From: Chamaelirium japonicum
Taxonomy: Eukaryota; Streptophyta; Magnoliopsida; Liliales; Melanthiaceae
NCBI GenBank assembly: GCA_947650365.1
Contig: OX393557.1
Coordinates: 31,658,851-31,722,850, forward strand
Direction: 5' to 3'
Length of the DNA stretch: 64,000 bases
A program made the translations under genes and the position numbers. Below are positions 12,026-21,844 of this stretch, in pieces (position 1 is the first letter of the stretch; each line of letters opens with the position of its first letter). The notes under the pieces are model-generated. The model was not told the origin of the DNA and made no database searches. It saw nothing but the letters and a program-made list of their open reading frames with translations.

Positions 12026-12038
12026 TTGAGGGGGCATT
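12026..12038 (+). other. Polypurine tract of the gypsy element
   Basis: TTGAGGGGGCATT directly precedes the TGTAGACAC start of the 3' LTR, the usual place for plus-strand priming. Confidence 0.75.
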
Positions 12039-12735
12039 TGTAGACACACGAATTTCGTCGGACCCGAACCCGACTTACGTGTGCCGACGCGGATGCAAAC
12101 CCGACACGCGGACCCGACTCGCGCGCACCGACGCGAATGCAAACCCGACACGCGGACCCGACTCGCGCGCACCGATGCGGACCCGGACCCGACTCGCACC
12201 TAGCAAAGAGGAGCGGACCCCATGCGTCAAGGGGGGCCGGCCCCTACTAGGGTCCGAACCCCATGGGGGCCGGCCCCTACTAGGACCCGAGCCACATGGG
12301 GCCGGCCCTAGTAGGACCCGAACCCCATGGAGGGGCCGGCCGGCCCTGCAAGGAAAGGCAAGAAAAGGAAAGAAAAGAAAAGAAAGAAAAGAAAAAGGAA
12401 AGAAAAGAAGGGAAAGAAAAGAAAAGGAAAGAAAAGAAAAGGAAAGAAAAGAAAGAAAAGGAAAGAAATACCGCCATGCGCGGGGGGAGGTAGCGTATGA
12501 CGTCTGCACACACGCGGATCTGCGCCGATCCCTCGATCCGACGCACAAGACGAAGCGCCCGATCGCCATCGATTTCGTGCGCAAAATCCAGCCATAATTT
12601 CACCCGCCAGAAAAGGAAAACAACTAAATGTTATTCCCCTCATCAATGGATGAATAAAATCCGGGTAATTATGAGAGAGATACAAAAGGGATTTAAAATT
12701 AAAAAGTTCCCATATCTCTCTCCCCACCTCTTTGC

Positions 12736-12745
12736 CTATAAATAG
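12736..12745 (+). promoter_or_regulatory. TATA box of the gypsy LTR
   Basis: CTATAAATAG, with a G-rich stretch just after it. The same box is kept in the related solo LTR at 27895-27904. Confidence 0.75.
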
Positions 12746-13000
12746 AGGGGGTGGGGGAAGGAAAAAATGGTCGGGAAATTGAAGACGAAACGCCAGAGCT
12801 CTGCAGAAGAGGAGACGCTTCTTCATCGACCCAAGGCTTCACGAGGCACAGTCAAGCCTGTCCCGAGGGATCGGCTTACTGAAAGTCCTCATCAATGTGA
12901 AGACCCTTGCACACGAAGATCATCCCTTCGACTCCGTGCACGAAGAAGAAAGCTCGGAGAAGAAGAACCCTTCGACTCCGAAGACGCCAGAAGCAAAGGC

Positions 13001-13830
13001 CGGAGAAGAAGAGGAGCGGCACTACCCCGTCGTCTCCAACAAGCTTCGACTCCGATCAAGCCCAAAAGCCCGGAGAAGAAGAGGAGCGGCACTACCCCGT
13101 CGTCTCCAACAAGCTTCGACTCCGATCAAGCCCAAAAGCCCGGAGAAGAAGAGGAGCGGCACTACCCCGTCGTCTCCAACAAGCTTCGACTCCGATCAAG
13201 CCCAAAAGCCCGGAGAAGAAGAGGAGCGGCACTACCCCGTCGTCTCCAACAAGCTTCGACTCCGATCAAACCCAAAAGCCTGGAGAAGAAGAAGAGCGGC
13301 ACTACCCCGTCGTCTCCAACAAGCCTTCGACTCTGATCAAGCCCAAAAGCCCGGAGAAGAAGAGGAGCGGCACTACCCCGTCGTCTCCAACAAGCCTTCG
13401 ACTCCGATCAAGCCCAAAAGCCCGGAGAAGAAGAGGAGCGGCACTACCCCGTCGTCTCCAACAAGCTTCGACTCCGATCAAGCCCAAAAGGCCGGAGAAG
13501 AAGAGGAGCGGCACTACCCCGTCGTCTCCAACAAGCTTCGACTCCGATCAAGCCCAAAAGCCCGGAGAAGAAGAGGAGCGTCACTACCCCGTCGTCTCCA
13601 ACAAGCTTCGACTCCGATCAAGCCCAAAAGCCCGGAGAAGAAGAGGAGCGGCACTACCCCGTCGTCTCCAACAAGCTTCGACTCCGATCAAGCCCAAAAG
13701 CCCGGAGAAGAAGAGGAGCGGCACTACCCCGTCGTCTCCAACAAGCTTCGACTCCGATCAAGCTCAAAAGCCCGGAGAAGAAGAAGAGCGGCACTACCCC
13801 GTCGGCTCCAACAAATCCTCGATCCCGATC
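13001..13830 (+). repeat. 70-bp minisatellite in the LTR, about 12 copies
   Basis: Units start CGGAGAAGAAGAGGAGCGG and recur at 13001, 13071, 13141, 13211, 13281, 13352, 13423 and on to about 13775. Most differ by 0-3 bases. Some copies carry one extra base. The related solo LTR holds only one equivalent unit (about 28165-28240). Confidence 0.95.
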
Positions 13831-13950
13831 AAGCCCCAAAGCCCGGAGGAGAGAAGCGAAGCGTCATCACCCCGTCGTCTTCGACTAACGCCTGCCCCAT
13901 CCACGAAGAAGAAAGCCTGGAGCAGATCGTCTGAAGCGTCGCTACCCCGT

Positions 13951-14130
13951 CGTCTTCATCAACAAAAGTCGACGCTACAACCGTCGCACGGAGACCGTCG
14001 CTACCCTCGTCGTCTTCATCAACAAAAGCCGACGCTACAACCGTCGCACGGAGACCGTCGCTACCCTCGTCGTCTTCATCAACAAAAGCCGACGCCACAA
14101 CCGTCGCACGGAGATCGGTGCTACCCCCAC
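13951..14130 (+). repeat. 60-bp tandem repeat in the LTR, three copies
   Basis: Units start at 13951, 14011 and 14071 with CGTCTTCATCAACAAAAG, followed by CGACGCTACAACCGTCGCACGG; the copies are nearly identical. Confidence 0.9.
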
Positions 14131-14887
14131 CATCTTCGAAAGCATTCTTCGACTCCGATCACGCCAAAGAAGCCCGGAGAAGAAGAGAAGTCCAGTCGAT
14201 ACGTAAACCGTCGAAGCACCGGAGAAGTAGCCCACGTCGTTCGAAGAAGAAGATCGAGTTGACGCCAAAGCTAAAGCCAACGCAAGAAGCCAAAGCAAAG
14301 CCCCAGTAAAGCCCGCGCCAAAGCAACGCAAGTGCCAAAGCCATGCGACTACACCGGCCACGAGCAAAAGCACCGCACGTTCTAGCCGATACGACGCGAA
14401 GTCCGGAAGAACGAAAGCATCGCAAGTCTCTCCCAGCTACGTCCAAGTGCAAGCGCCGAAGCAAAGCAAAAGCCAGAGCCACGCCGGAGCAAAGCCAAAG
14501 CCAAAAAGCCAAAGCCAAAGCCAACGCCAAAAGCTAGATCGACGCCGCGAACCGACGATCAAGGACACCGAGGTCAAGCAAGGAACGAGGAAGACGCGAA
14601 GACCGAGGAACGAAGCCGAAAACCCCCTAGCCGAGAAAGCGCGAAGCACGGAAGGGACAAAGCAACGGTGGACATTCCTTAGCCTCTCCAAAACCCTCTC
14701 CCTGTAAAACCCCTGTCCTGGGCAGCCCCTTCAGAGCTCTCGCACGAACACCACGTGGAGACGCGGATCAAAGGGATCCCCCAGAAGATCTTTCCCACAA
14801 TCCCCTGATCAAAACTCGCCGCAACCCGGACTCGCTACACCCGAGCAACCCGGGTCCCGGCCACAATTGTAATCTCGTGTGATTCGC

Positions 14888-14893
14888 AATAAA
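14888..14893 (+). promoter_or_regulatory. AATAAA polyadenylation signal of the gypsy LTR
   Basis: AATAAA lies 30 bp before the LTR end. It is also present in the 5' LTR end (12-17) and in the related solo LTR (about 29160). Confidence 0.6.
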
Positions 14894-14922
14894 GACGACC
14901 CGCGCTTTTTTCCGCGTCCACA

Positions 14923-15125
14923 CTAGCAACCCGGTCTTCCACGAGCGGACGAAACATATCGAGGTTGATTGTCACTATATTCGCCAGGAGTTTCTTGACC
15001 ACACCATCTCATTGCCCTTCATTCCATCACCGGAGCAGACTACTGATTTTCTCACGAAGTCCCTTACGATTGCTCGCTACCGGCATTTTATCGGCAAACT
15101 CTCGGTCCATGATCCACCGTGAGTT
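14923..15125 (+). mobile_element. Ty1/copia RNase H 3' end, interrupted by the gypsy insertion
   Basis: The sequence reads as the C-terminal end of a copia RNase H: NPVFHERTKHIEVDCH, then a DFLTKSL motif, ending in a stop before a polypurine tract (15127-15135). The 5' part of this copia element must lie to the left of the gypsy element, outside the window. The remaining fragment is short; the copia element as a whole is broken. Confidence 0.85.
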
Positions 15126-15135
15126 TAAGGGAGTG

Positions 15136-15271
15136 TGTTAATGTATAGAGATGGGTCTGGTTCTATGTAAAGTCGGGTCGGGTTGTAGATTGATGTACAT
15201 ATATATTGGGCTTGTCCTTCAATGAAGGATTCATTCCATTCTCTCCAAACCCTAGCCTCCATCTCCTAACA
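15136..15271 (+). repeat. Short copia LTR (136 bp)
   Basis: It runs from TGTTAATG to CTCCTAACA, directly after the AAGGGAGTG polypurine tract and directly before a tRNA-Met-type primer-binding site (TGGTATCCGAGC, 15272). Having a PPT on one side and a PBS on the other means it joins two copia units head to tail, or that a rearrangement occurred. Confidence 0.75.
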
Positions 15272-15477
15272 TGGTATCCGAGCTGGGTTCACCGTCTCCC
15301 TCCGGGTGCGGCCCCTTCCGATTGTGCCTCGCTCCGTATGCTTCGCTTGAAGGGGGGTGTTGAGGAAGTCCACCGGTTAGTCCCACATCGGTAAAGGGGG
15401 CACCTTACGCCCTCTTTATATACCCTCTATGGACCTCCCCTTATGACCCGTGTTTTGGGGCATGAGGGTATCTAACG
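15272..15477 (+). mobile_element. PBS, short internal segment and TRIM-type LTR
   Basis: TGGTATCCGAGCTGGGTTC resembles the initiator tRNA-Met primer site. About 65 bp later a GAAGGGGGG tract is followed by TGTTGAGG and the conserved plant TRIM word AGTCCCACATCGG; the LTR-like block (15358-15477) ends GGTATCTAAC. The block matches the minus-strand TRIM at 34575-34868. It may be a TRIM whose left LTR was lost or replaced by the copia LTR. Confidence 0.6.
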
Positions 15478-15945
15478 GGCTCTGGGTTCTCTCGCAGCGA
15501 CGGTGACGACGACGACGATAAAGGAGATCTTCTCCAGTAGCCCCCCCTCCTCCACCCCCCAGCCCCCTTGCTCTCCTCCGGTCACCCCGCAGCTCCTCTG
15601 CTCTTCTCCTACCACCCCGCACCCCCCTGCCCTCCTCTAACCACCTCGCAGTCCCCCTGCTCTCCTACGACCACCCCGCAACCCCCCCTGCCCTCCTCCG
15701 ACCACCCCGCAACCCCCCCTGCTCCCCTCCGACCACCCCGTAGCCCCCCCTGCCCCCTTCGACCACCCCGCCACCCCTCGGCCCCCCTTCGGCCACTCCT
15801 GGCCCCCCTTCCCCCCTTCGACCACCCCATAGCCCCCCTGTCCCCCTCTAACCACCCCGCCGCCGCTCAACCCCCCATCCGGCCACCCCCGACCCCTTTA
15901 CAGTCACCATCTCACCTTTCTTCTCTGATCTCGCCCTTGTACGTC
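15478..15945 (+). repeat. C-rich degenerate tandem repeat (~35-bp units)
   Basis: Repeated words of CCACCCCGCA and CCCCCTGC/TCTCCT type run from about 15540 to 15900. Frames here are proline-rich artefacts. Confidence 0.7.
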
Positions 15946-15949
15946 TTCA

Positions 15950-16700
15950 TGGCGTCTACTCCTGCGCCTTCCGTCGTCGCGATCTCTCTACTGCTGAAGG
16001 TGGTCTCACCTTTCAATTGACCTCGGCTGGCTACTGGCCTGATTGGGCACTTACCGTCGAGGCCGCGTTCTCCAGTTGCGATCTGTGGGGCCACATCACC
16101 GGTGATGACCCACCACCGGCTCCTCCTCGGTCACCAATGGCGCGTCGTCTGCCACTACAGCCATCACGACCGCCGCCACGATAGCCCTCACGTGGCGTCA
16201 CCACAACCAGGCCATCCGGGCCTATCTCTTGGAATCCGTTTCTCGTCCGCTCTCCATCGGCCGCCTTCCTATAGCGCACGCGATGTGGGAGTATCTCCGG
16301 GATTGGTTTCTTCCGCACGGCGGTGCACGCCAGCATCAGCTTATCTGTGGCTCACAGTCCGCTAGTCAAGGAGAGCGTACGATCCAGGATTTCTTCAGCC
16401 TGATGAGTGCCTACTAGCATGAGTTGGACTTTCTGATCCCCGAGCGGTGTGTTTTTCCACGCTCCAAGGATTTTCAACGCTACCTTGACAAGGGCCACCT
16501 GCACCAGTTCCTGGCAGTGCTTCGGCCGGACTTCGCTCTCATCGCTGCTCAGCTCCTGCACCGTGAGCCACTTCCTCGGCTAGAGGATGTCCTACTTGCC
16601 TTGGTTGATGAGGAGACTCATCTTCAGACTCAGGGTACTCGTCCTTCTCCACCTGTCCCTGGCTCAAACAGCGTCCTGGCGGCCCTAACAATAGATGTTA
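15950..16700 (+). mobile_element. Copia gag fragment, broken
   Basis: Fragments read like a copia UBN2-type gag: a MASTPAPS start, then AMWEYLRDWF, a QDFFSLMSAY-type motif and LPRLEDVLLALVDEE. It is broken, with a few interruptions, and lost beyond about 16700. No protease or integrase follows. Confidence 0.7.
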
Positions 16701-17284
16701 TCTCTACAACCAATTTGGCGAGAAAACGCCTCCTTCTCTCACAGCGTCTCATCACATAAACATGGGTGGTTTCCCTAACAAAAGAGAGAATTTTTCCGAA
16801 AATAATGTAACTGGTCCCAACTAAGATTCCACCACCCTTACAAGAACCGACCAAATGCCGATCGTATGACCCACAATCATACCATGAGAATGTGAATAAC
16901 CAGTTTTTTGGGAATATCGGAATTTGTTGTCAACCAGATGACAGTCCTTTCAGACAAGATCAGAAAGGACTGAAGTATATGCAGGAATCCCAAATCCTGC
17001 ATTCTTAAATACAGATCACGAAGGAAATCAAGAAACATCAGCTCGGAGCAAGATTTCATCAAGGCCCAAGAAGCACAAGTAGATTGGAAATCAAGAAGTA
17101 TCAGCTCTGATGATCCTGGTTTCAACGTGAACCAAGAAAAAGAAAAGAAAGGAAAGCTTCAAGCAAACAAAAGCAAAGATCACCCAGATCTCCCTTCTAT
17201 CTTTAGCCCAAGAGCTGAAATGGGTCGGAGGAGCAGGGGGCGCACCTGAGTGTGATCTGGCCATCTTGAAGCTCACTTGGTGAT

Positions 17285-17322
<38 letters not shown>

Positions 17323-17407
17323 GAAAGACAAGTCAGTTTGAGGAGAGCGCGAGAAGAAGGCTTTATGGTGGTTGAGGTAATAACCAATACCAACCTAAAA
17401 AAAAGAG
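16701..17407. other. Unassigned intergenic, with a (GA)n microsatellite
   Basis: No gene is seen. A (GA)n run lies at about 17287-17319. Confidence 0.5.
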
Positions 17408-17688
17408 GGTTATTTTGACTTTGCCCCTCAAATTTTACCTTGAATTAGACTTTAGCCCCCATCTTTTCATTAATTAGAATTTACCCCCAAAACTAACTGC
17501 TCCGTCAGCTCACCATCTAAGAGAAAGGGTGAGCTGACGGAAAAGAAATAAAGTTTTGGGGGGGGGGGGGGGGGGGGGGGGGGAGCGGACGGAACAGTTT
17601 GTTTTGGGGGGTAAATTCTAATTAATGAAAATCTGGGGAGTAAAGTCTAATTTAAGGCAAAAATTTGGGGGGCAAAATCAAAATAACC
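17408..17688. mobile_element. MITE with ~95-bp inverted arms
   Basis: The left arm starts GGTTATTTTGACTTTGCCCC and pairs with the right arm end (GGCAAAATCAAAATAACC) over about 95 bp with few mismatches. The loop holds a G run of about 26 bases (17558-17583). Flanking 9-mers AAAAAAGAG and AAAAAAGAA differ at one base, compatible with a Mutator-type 9-bp duplication, but they are A-rich. Confidence 0.85.
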
Positions 17689-19020
17689 AAAAAAGAAAGG
17701 TAATAACCAATTTTTTTTTTTCTTTTGATAGAAATAACCAATAAAAAATTGTGACCCGACTGTCATTTCTTTCCGTTAGTATAGAGATGGTTCTGTAATT
17801 ATTTTTGGGGTTATTAATGTTAGGTCCTTGGAAAGGTTTCCGTTTACTATTAAGGGCAAGCAGAATTTGAACTTAACATTAAGTCCGTATGGTTGGACTT
17901 TGGCTAACGCGAGCTCCTTATGCCACACGCATGTAATAACGAAACTTTTTAAATGTCAATTTCACCTCTATATATAAAGTGTAACAATCATAGCAAAAGA
18001 GTAACAATTGAAAAAAAGCAACAATCCGTTAGCAAAGAGTAATAATTTGATATCGTAAAACGATTTAATTGTAGATTTATTGTAACAGTATTTCTGCCCA
18101 TCTGATCACAATATGATTTTTTTGTGATACGAAATGCATTTAGCTATGTGAAACCAAAATGATTCTATCCCGTACATAAATAGTAACAATTCGGTAAAAA
18201 AAGAGTAATTATTTGATTGGTTGACAAATTAATTTTATTTTATGAAAATATACAGAAAAAAAAAATTGTTTTGTGATTTTAGATTGACAATCTGGAGTTA
18301 TTAGTTCGGTGTAATGTGAAGCATCAAGGCCTTAGTAGCTAATAACCAAACTTATGATAAATAAATGATTTATTCCTATGAAGGTCTTAGTTTGATGGAC
18401 TTATAAGCGGCTTAAGCAAGCTTTGCTTTGGTTCCTTTTGCTTTGCGAGCGGATCCGAATCAAAGAGAGGATTGTTATTTTTTTCCTTAAATCTAGGGAT
18501 ATGAATGAGGGCCATTTTTTAGAACCGTATGACCTACTAAGTTGTATGGTGGTTGTTGCGCGAGGTGCTTAGCGTGAAATTATGTAGTGCTCGGTTGTTG
18601 CGCGAGGTGCTTAGCGTGAAATTATGTATTAATTACCAAAATTGTTTTTCATACAAGAATCGTTCGTGTTCAATTGATGGCAAAAAATATAAATTTAATA
18701 AAATTCGGCTGGGCATTATCATCCTTTGTTCTATTTGGTTTGGCGAGATTTCGGAAGGGACCTAATCATCCCGAACGGTTTTATCGATTTTCTTTAAACC
18801 ATTATTTTTCCACCCCATTTTCCTATGATAAATGATATTAATCCCGAACAGTTTTATTGATTTTCTTTAAAGCCTTCCTCCCTTGCCTGCCGGTCCGAGC
18901 TGAGTGGGAGACTGGTACAACAGACGGATGTGATCACACCACGTCATTCGATTTAAAGAAATAGGTGAAAGCATAGGGGACATATAGTATTTTTCAACCT
19001 TTTAGTATCTTTACTTCTAG
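17689..19020. other. AT-rich intergenic with two small direct duplications
   Basis: A 36-bp word (starting GGTTGTTGCGCGAGGTGC) occurs at 18551 and 18593, period 42. A second word (ATCCCGAACGGTTTTAT) occurs at 18768 and 18841, period 73. No gene or domain is recognised. Confidence 0.6.
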
Positions 19021-19369
19021 GGCAAATTACAAAAACCTTGCCTGAAATATACACCTCATTTTGTATTGGTCCCTTAATTTTTTTCTTAACAATTTGATCC
19101 CTGAAGTATGCTCCGTCTACATTTAGCCCGCTCTATCAGTTTTAATTTCCAAAATACCCTTATCCTAGTTAGTAAGCATAAGTTAAATATTCTAAAATAA
19201 TTTTGGATCTTATTGGATGTTGATAATGATATTTTCAGGATAAAAACTTGAGGGAGGGAGCTAAATGCAACCAAAGCGTAGTTCAGGCATCAAACCATTA
19301 AAAAAAAAGAGTTGAGGGACCAATACGAAATGACGTGTATAGTTCAGAGGAGGTTTTCTTAATTTGACC
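19021..19369. mobile_element. MITE with long imperfect inverted arms
   Basis: The left arm GGCAAATTACAAAAACC...TTGTATTGGTCCC pairs with the right arm ...GGGACCAATACGAAATGAC...GGTTTTCTTAATTTGACC over about 110 bp. It is non-coding. The superfamily was not decided. Confidence 0.75.
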
Positions 19370-19590
19370 TTCTATTCTGATGGCATCTTTTTCTTTGCTT
19401 TCTTGGCCATGATAAACCTTTTCCTTCTTTCTTGGCGCAAAAAAGGCTGGTGGAAATCAAATCAACAAAAGAGAAAAAGAGTGTTAGTGAGGGAATTTAT
19501 CCAGCTGGGCTGTAGGAACTCAAGAAAATGGTCGGTTTTTTTTTGTGGAAACTTAAGAAAATGGTCGGTGGCGAGGAAATTACGTGGGGA

Positions 19591-19772
19591 AATTTTTCAG
19601 CACATCTTGCGTACCATACAACCGCGGGGCCCATTGCGATTCAAGAGACATGGGGGCAGCGGCCCCCAACACATGAGGGTGGTGGCCCCCAGCAGTCAGT
19701 CAGAGGGTGCTGATAGACTCTGGTGGCAGTGCGCCCTGCAGCTGTATGGTACGCAGGTTGTGCTGAAAAATT
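19591..19772. mobile_element. Small MITE with ~32-bp inverted ends
   Basis: AATTTTTCAGCACATC..GCGTACCATACAAC pairs with the right end, which has the same words in reverse complement. The inside is GC-rich with several GGGCCC/GGCCCCC words. Confidence 0.8.
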
Positions 19773-19870
19773 AATTTCTGATCCACTTGGTAACCTGTCG
19801 AGCATTGAAAGGCCTTAGTGATGGGAGTTCACTCCACTCCTCTCCGCTTAGTGGAGGTTCTTTAAATGTT

Positions 19871-19903
19871 GGGAGCTGTCCGATGCAACATCGGACGGCT
19901 CCC
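19871..19903. repeat. 15-bp arm hairpin
   Basis: GGGAGCTGTCCGATG pairs with CATCGGACGGCTCCC across a 3-base loop, with one mismatch. No gene is adjacent, so a terminator role is not supported. Confidence 0.6.
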
Positions 19904-19939
19904 CGATTAAGTGGAGACGAAGAATAATATATATACAAA

Positions 19940-20119
19940 GAGAAATGCTATTCATCCCAAAGGTTTTTCCGATTCCGCTCAGCCCGATTGATGTGGCAGC
20001 ATGCAACTGGTGGTGTAAAAGATTTAAACATCGCTAGTGGATTTCAGCCACCAGTTGTATGCTGCCAAGTAATCGGGCTAGCAGAAACGAGAAAACCTTC
20101 AGGCTGAATAACATTTCTC
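19940..20119. mobile_element. MITE (GAGAAATGCTATTC ends)
   Basis: The left arm GAGAAATGCTATTCATCC...CAGCATGCAACTGGTGG pairs with the right arm over about 75 bp. The ends resemble the GGGAAATGCTAG ends of the MITE at 35339, so they may be related. Confidence 0.8.
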
Positions 20120-20128
20120 ATATACCAA

Positions 20129-20326
20129 ATCATCATGTGGGGAGAATTTTCCACCTACGCTACTGGACGCGACTCGACGAGAAATGGGTTTATGGAGCTA
20201 CCCAAGGTTTGTATATGATCCGGGTTAACTAGTTTTTGCTGTTTTTTGGCCCCAGCACATGTGTATTTTGTGTTTTCTAATATAAAAGTAAATTCTACCA
20301 AAAAAAAAATCAATCATCATGTGGGG
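20129..20326 (+). mobile_element. 5'-truncated LINE scrap with target-site duplication
   Basis: A 170-bp insert (20143-20312) ends in ATTCTACC plus a poly-A run. It is flanked by the 14-bp direct repeat ATCATCATGTGGGG (20129-20142 and 20313-20326). Poly-A plus a target duplication is the mark of LINE-type insertion. Its CTACC-poly(A) terminus matches the end of the larger LINE copy at 22899. Confidence 0.8.
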
Positions 20327-20884
20327 TGGGCCAAGTTAGACATTGGAGGTGTGGGTCCTATTTATATTCAACATTAATGGGATAAAAGTCATGTCAATGG
20401 AGATGTGGTTACAACCATATATTGTTCTAAATGTACATTTGTCCAGCCTTCAAATTAAACTTATTAACCTTTTTTTACTATAGCTATGGTTGATATTAGG
20501 GTTATGGTGTACGTGGAGGAAATTTCCGGTTTCCTTCATGTCTCCAATGTGACCATAGCTGAGGTAGCTTGGAAGTAGAGAAGGATCTCTTTACATATGT
20601 TGCGTCTTGTAACCGAACTGTGGTAGCTTGGAAGTAGAGAAGGATCTATGGACTAGTTGATACGTACACAAATTAAAAATAGTCATTTAAGTATAGGGTA
20701 TGCATGGACACATGAACAAAAATGATAGGGTCATAAGGGTATATTGGTAATTTTTGTAGGGCCGCAATGGGAAGTGCAAGAATGCAACACTTCTTTTGCT
20801 TTTGTTTTAATGACATAGCATCCAAATATAGGGTATATGTACACTATATATGTCAAACTCTATTATCTACACAAGTTAGGGAGA
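20327..20884. other. Intergenic with a 26-bp direct duplication
   Basis: GGTAGCTTGGAAGTAGAGAAGGATCT occurs twice near 20562 and 20622. A short inverted pair around AGCTATGGT/ACCATAGCT lies at about 20480-20570. No gene is seen. Confidence 0.5.
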
Positions 20885-21330
20885 CAATCGGGATTCGGGT
20901 TTCGGGTTTCAGATATGAGTATTAAGGTACCCATACCTATATCCATATCTGACAGTTAATCGGGTATAGTTTCTATACGACTCATACCTTACCCAAGTCT
21001 TGTAAAAAGTATTAAGTTACCCATACCTATACCAGAAAGTTGGGTAGAGTTTTATACCCATACCCTACCCAAACCTTCTACAACCCATATCCATACCCAT
21101 ATCATACCCAAACTTTTTAAAAACCTTGTACAACCCATACCCACACTCATACCCATACCTGAAATATATTTGTACCCATACCCGTATCAGATGTTTCAGG
21201 TTAGGGTCGGGGTCGGGTCACAATTTAGAGGGGTAATTGGGTTTCAGGTATGGGTATTGGGGTATCCATACCCATACCCGAAAGTTAATCGGGTAGAGTT
21301 CTTATGCCCATTACCTACCCAAACATTTTC
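20885..21330. repeat. Degenerate CGGGTATGGGTA/TACCCATACCC repeat
   Basis: Alternating blocks of ACCCATACC and CGGGTTTCGG type on both strands, as found inside many non-autonomous plant hAT elements. Clear terminal repeats were not identified. Confidence 0.5.
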
Positions 21331-21844
21331 CTTCATGATGGGATTTTTCTTCCCATTATAGCCCTTGTTTTTTCAATAGATAAATAAGATTCAATTGATT
21401 AGTGGCAAAGAAGAGAAGGACAAAGTGGAAACAAAAAACAGGTTGGAAGGAAGAATGGGCTAGTGGGATTGTTATTCCCATAATAGCCCTTGGGTTTTAA
21501 AATAGATAAATAAGACTCAATTGATTAGTGGCAAAAGGGTAATATCCTTGGATGGTATTTGTGATTTGTGTACGGATAAAGCGGGAAGGGTAAAAATGAT
21601 ATATTACGGTCCTTGCCCTTGTCTTTGTTTTCATGACATAGGATTTAAAATACTGGGTATGGATTAATATATAAGATGAAGGGTAAAATAGAAACTCAGG
21701 CAAAAGGATGGAATGATGGAAGGATCTAGAACTACGGATTTATCTGGGGGGTACGGATATGGATATGGATATGGATACTAACAAACATTGATAAGGATGG
21801 CCCTTGAACTGATCGAGGGTCTTCCAGCATGAGTCAGAATCAGT
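21331..21844. other. Intergenic, with a repeated ~55-bp word
   Basis: The stretch TAGATAAATAAGA(T/C)TCAATTGATTAGTGGCAAA occurs near 21377 and 21503. No gene is seen. Confidence 0.5.

Larger units (their letters stand above)
1..14922 (+). mobile_element. Ty3/gypsy LTR retrotransposon, Tat lineage (5' LTR mostly outside the window)
   Basis: The window opens in the last 46 bp of the 5' LTR and holds the full internal region (47-12038) and the whole 3' LTR (12039-14922). The order is gag, protease, reverse transcriptase, RNase H, a second RNase H, integrase, then a long non-coding spacer. RT before integrase marks Ty3/gypsy; the extra RNase H after the first, the long LTR and the big spacer are typical of the Tat lineage. 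Expected full length is about 17.8 kb. The visible 46 bp of the 5' LTR is identical to the matching part of the 3' LTR, which hints at a young insertion but is too short to date it. The coding region is nearly whole, with only a few interruptions. It is inserted in a copia element, seen resuming right after 14922. Confidence 0.93.
12039..14922 (+). repeat. 3' LTR of the gypsy element (2884 bp)
   Basis: The LTR begins TGTAGACACAC and ends GCGTCCACA; the end matches the 5' LTR end at 46. It carries a TATA box (12736), an AATAAA signal (14888), a GA-rich tract (12355-12470), a 12-copy 70-bp minisatellite (13001-13830), a three-copy 60-bp repeat (13951-14130) and an AAAGCC-rich stretch (about 14260-14540). 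A related solo LTR at 27271-29194 is 1924 bp because it lacks the minisatellite expansion. Confidence 0.93.

Noticed and set aside
13001-13830. CRISPR-like look of regular repeats
   Set aside because: Units are head to tail without unique spacers, in a plant LTR.
12897-14262. 345- and 451-residue frames with Lys/Ser/Pro repeats
   Set aside because: They are translations of the 70-bp minisatellite and 60-bp repeat in the LTR, open in two frames at once.
15568-15870. Pro-rich and Gly-rich frames in the C-rich tract
   Set aside because: They are low-complexity repeats; no conserved protein.
19871-19903. Hairpin read as a transcription terminator
   Set aside because: This is plant nuclear DNA with no adjacent gene; bacterial-type terminators do not apply.
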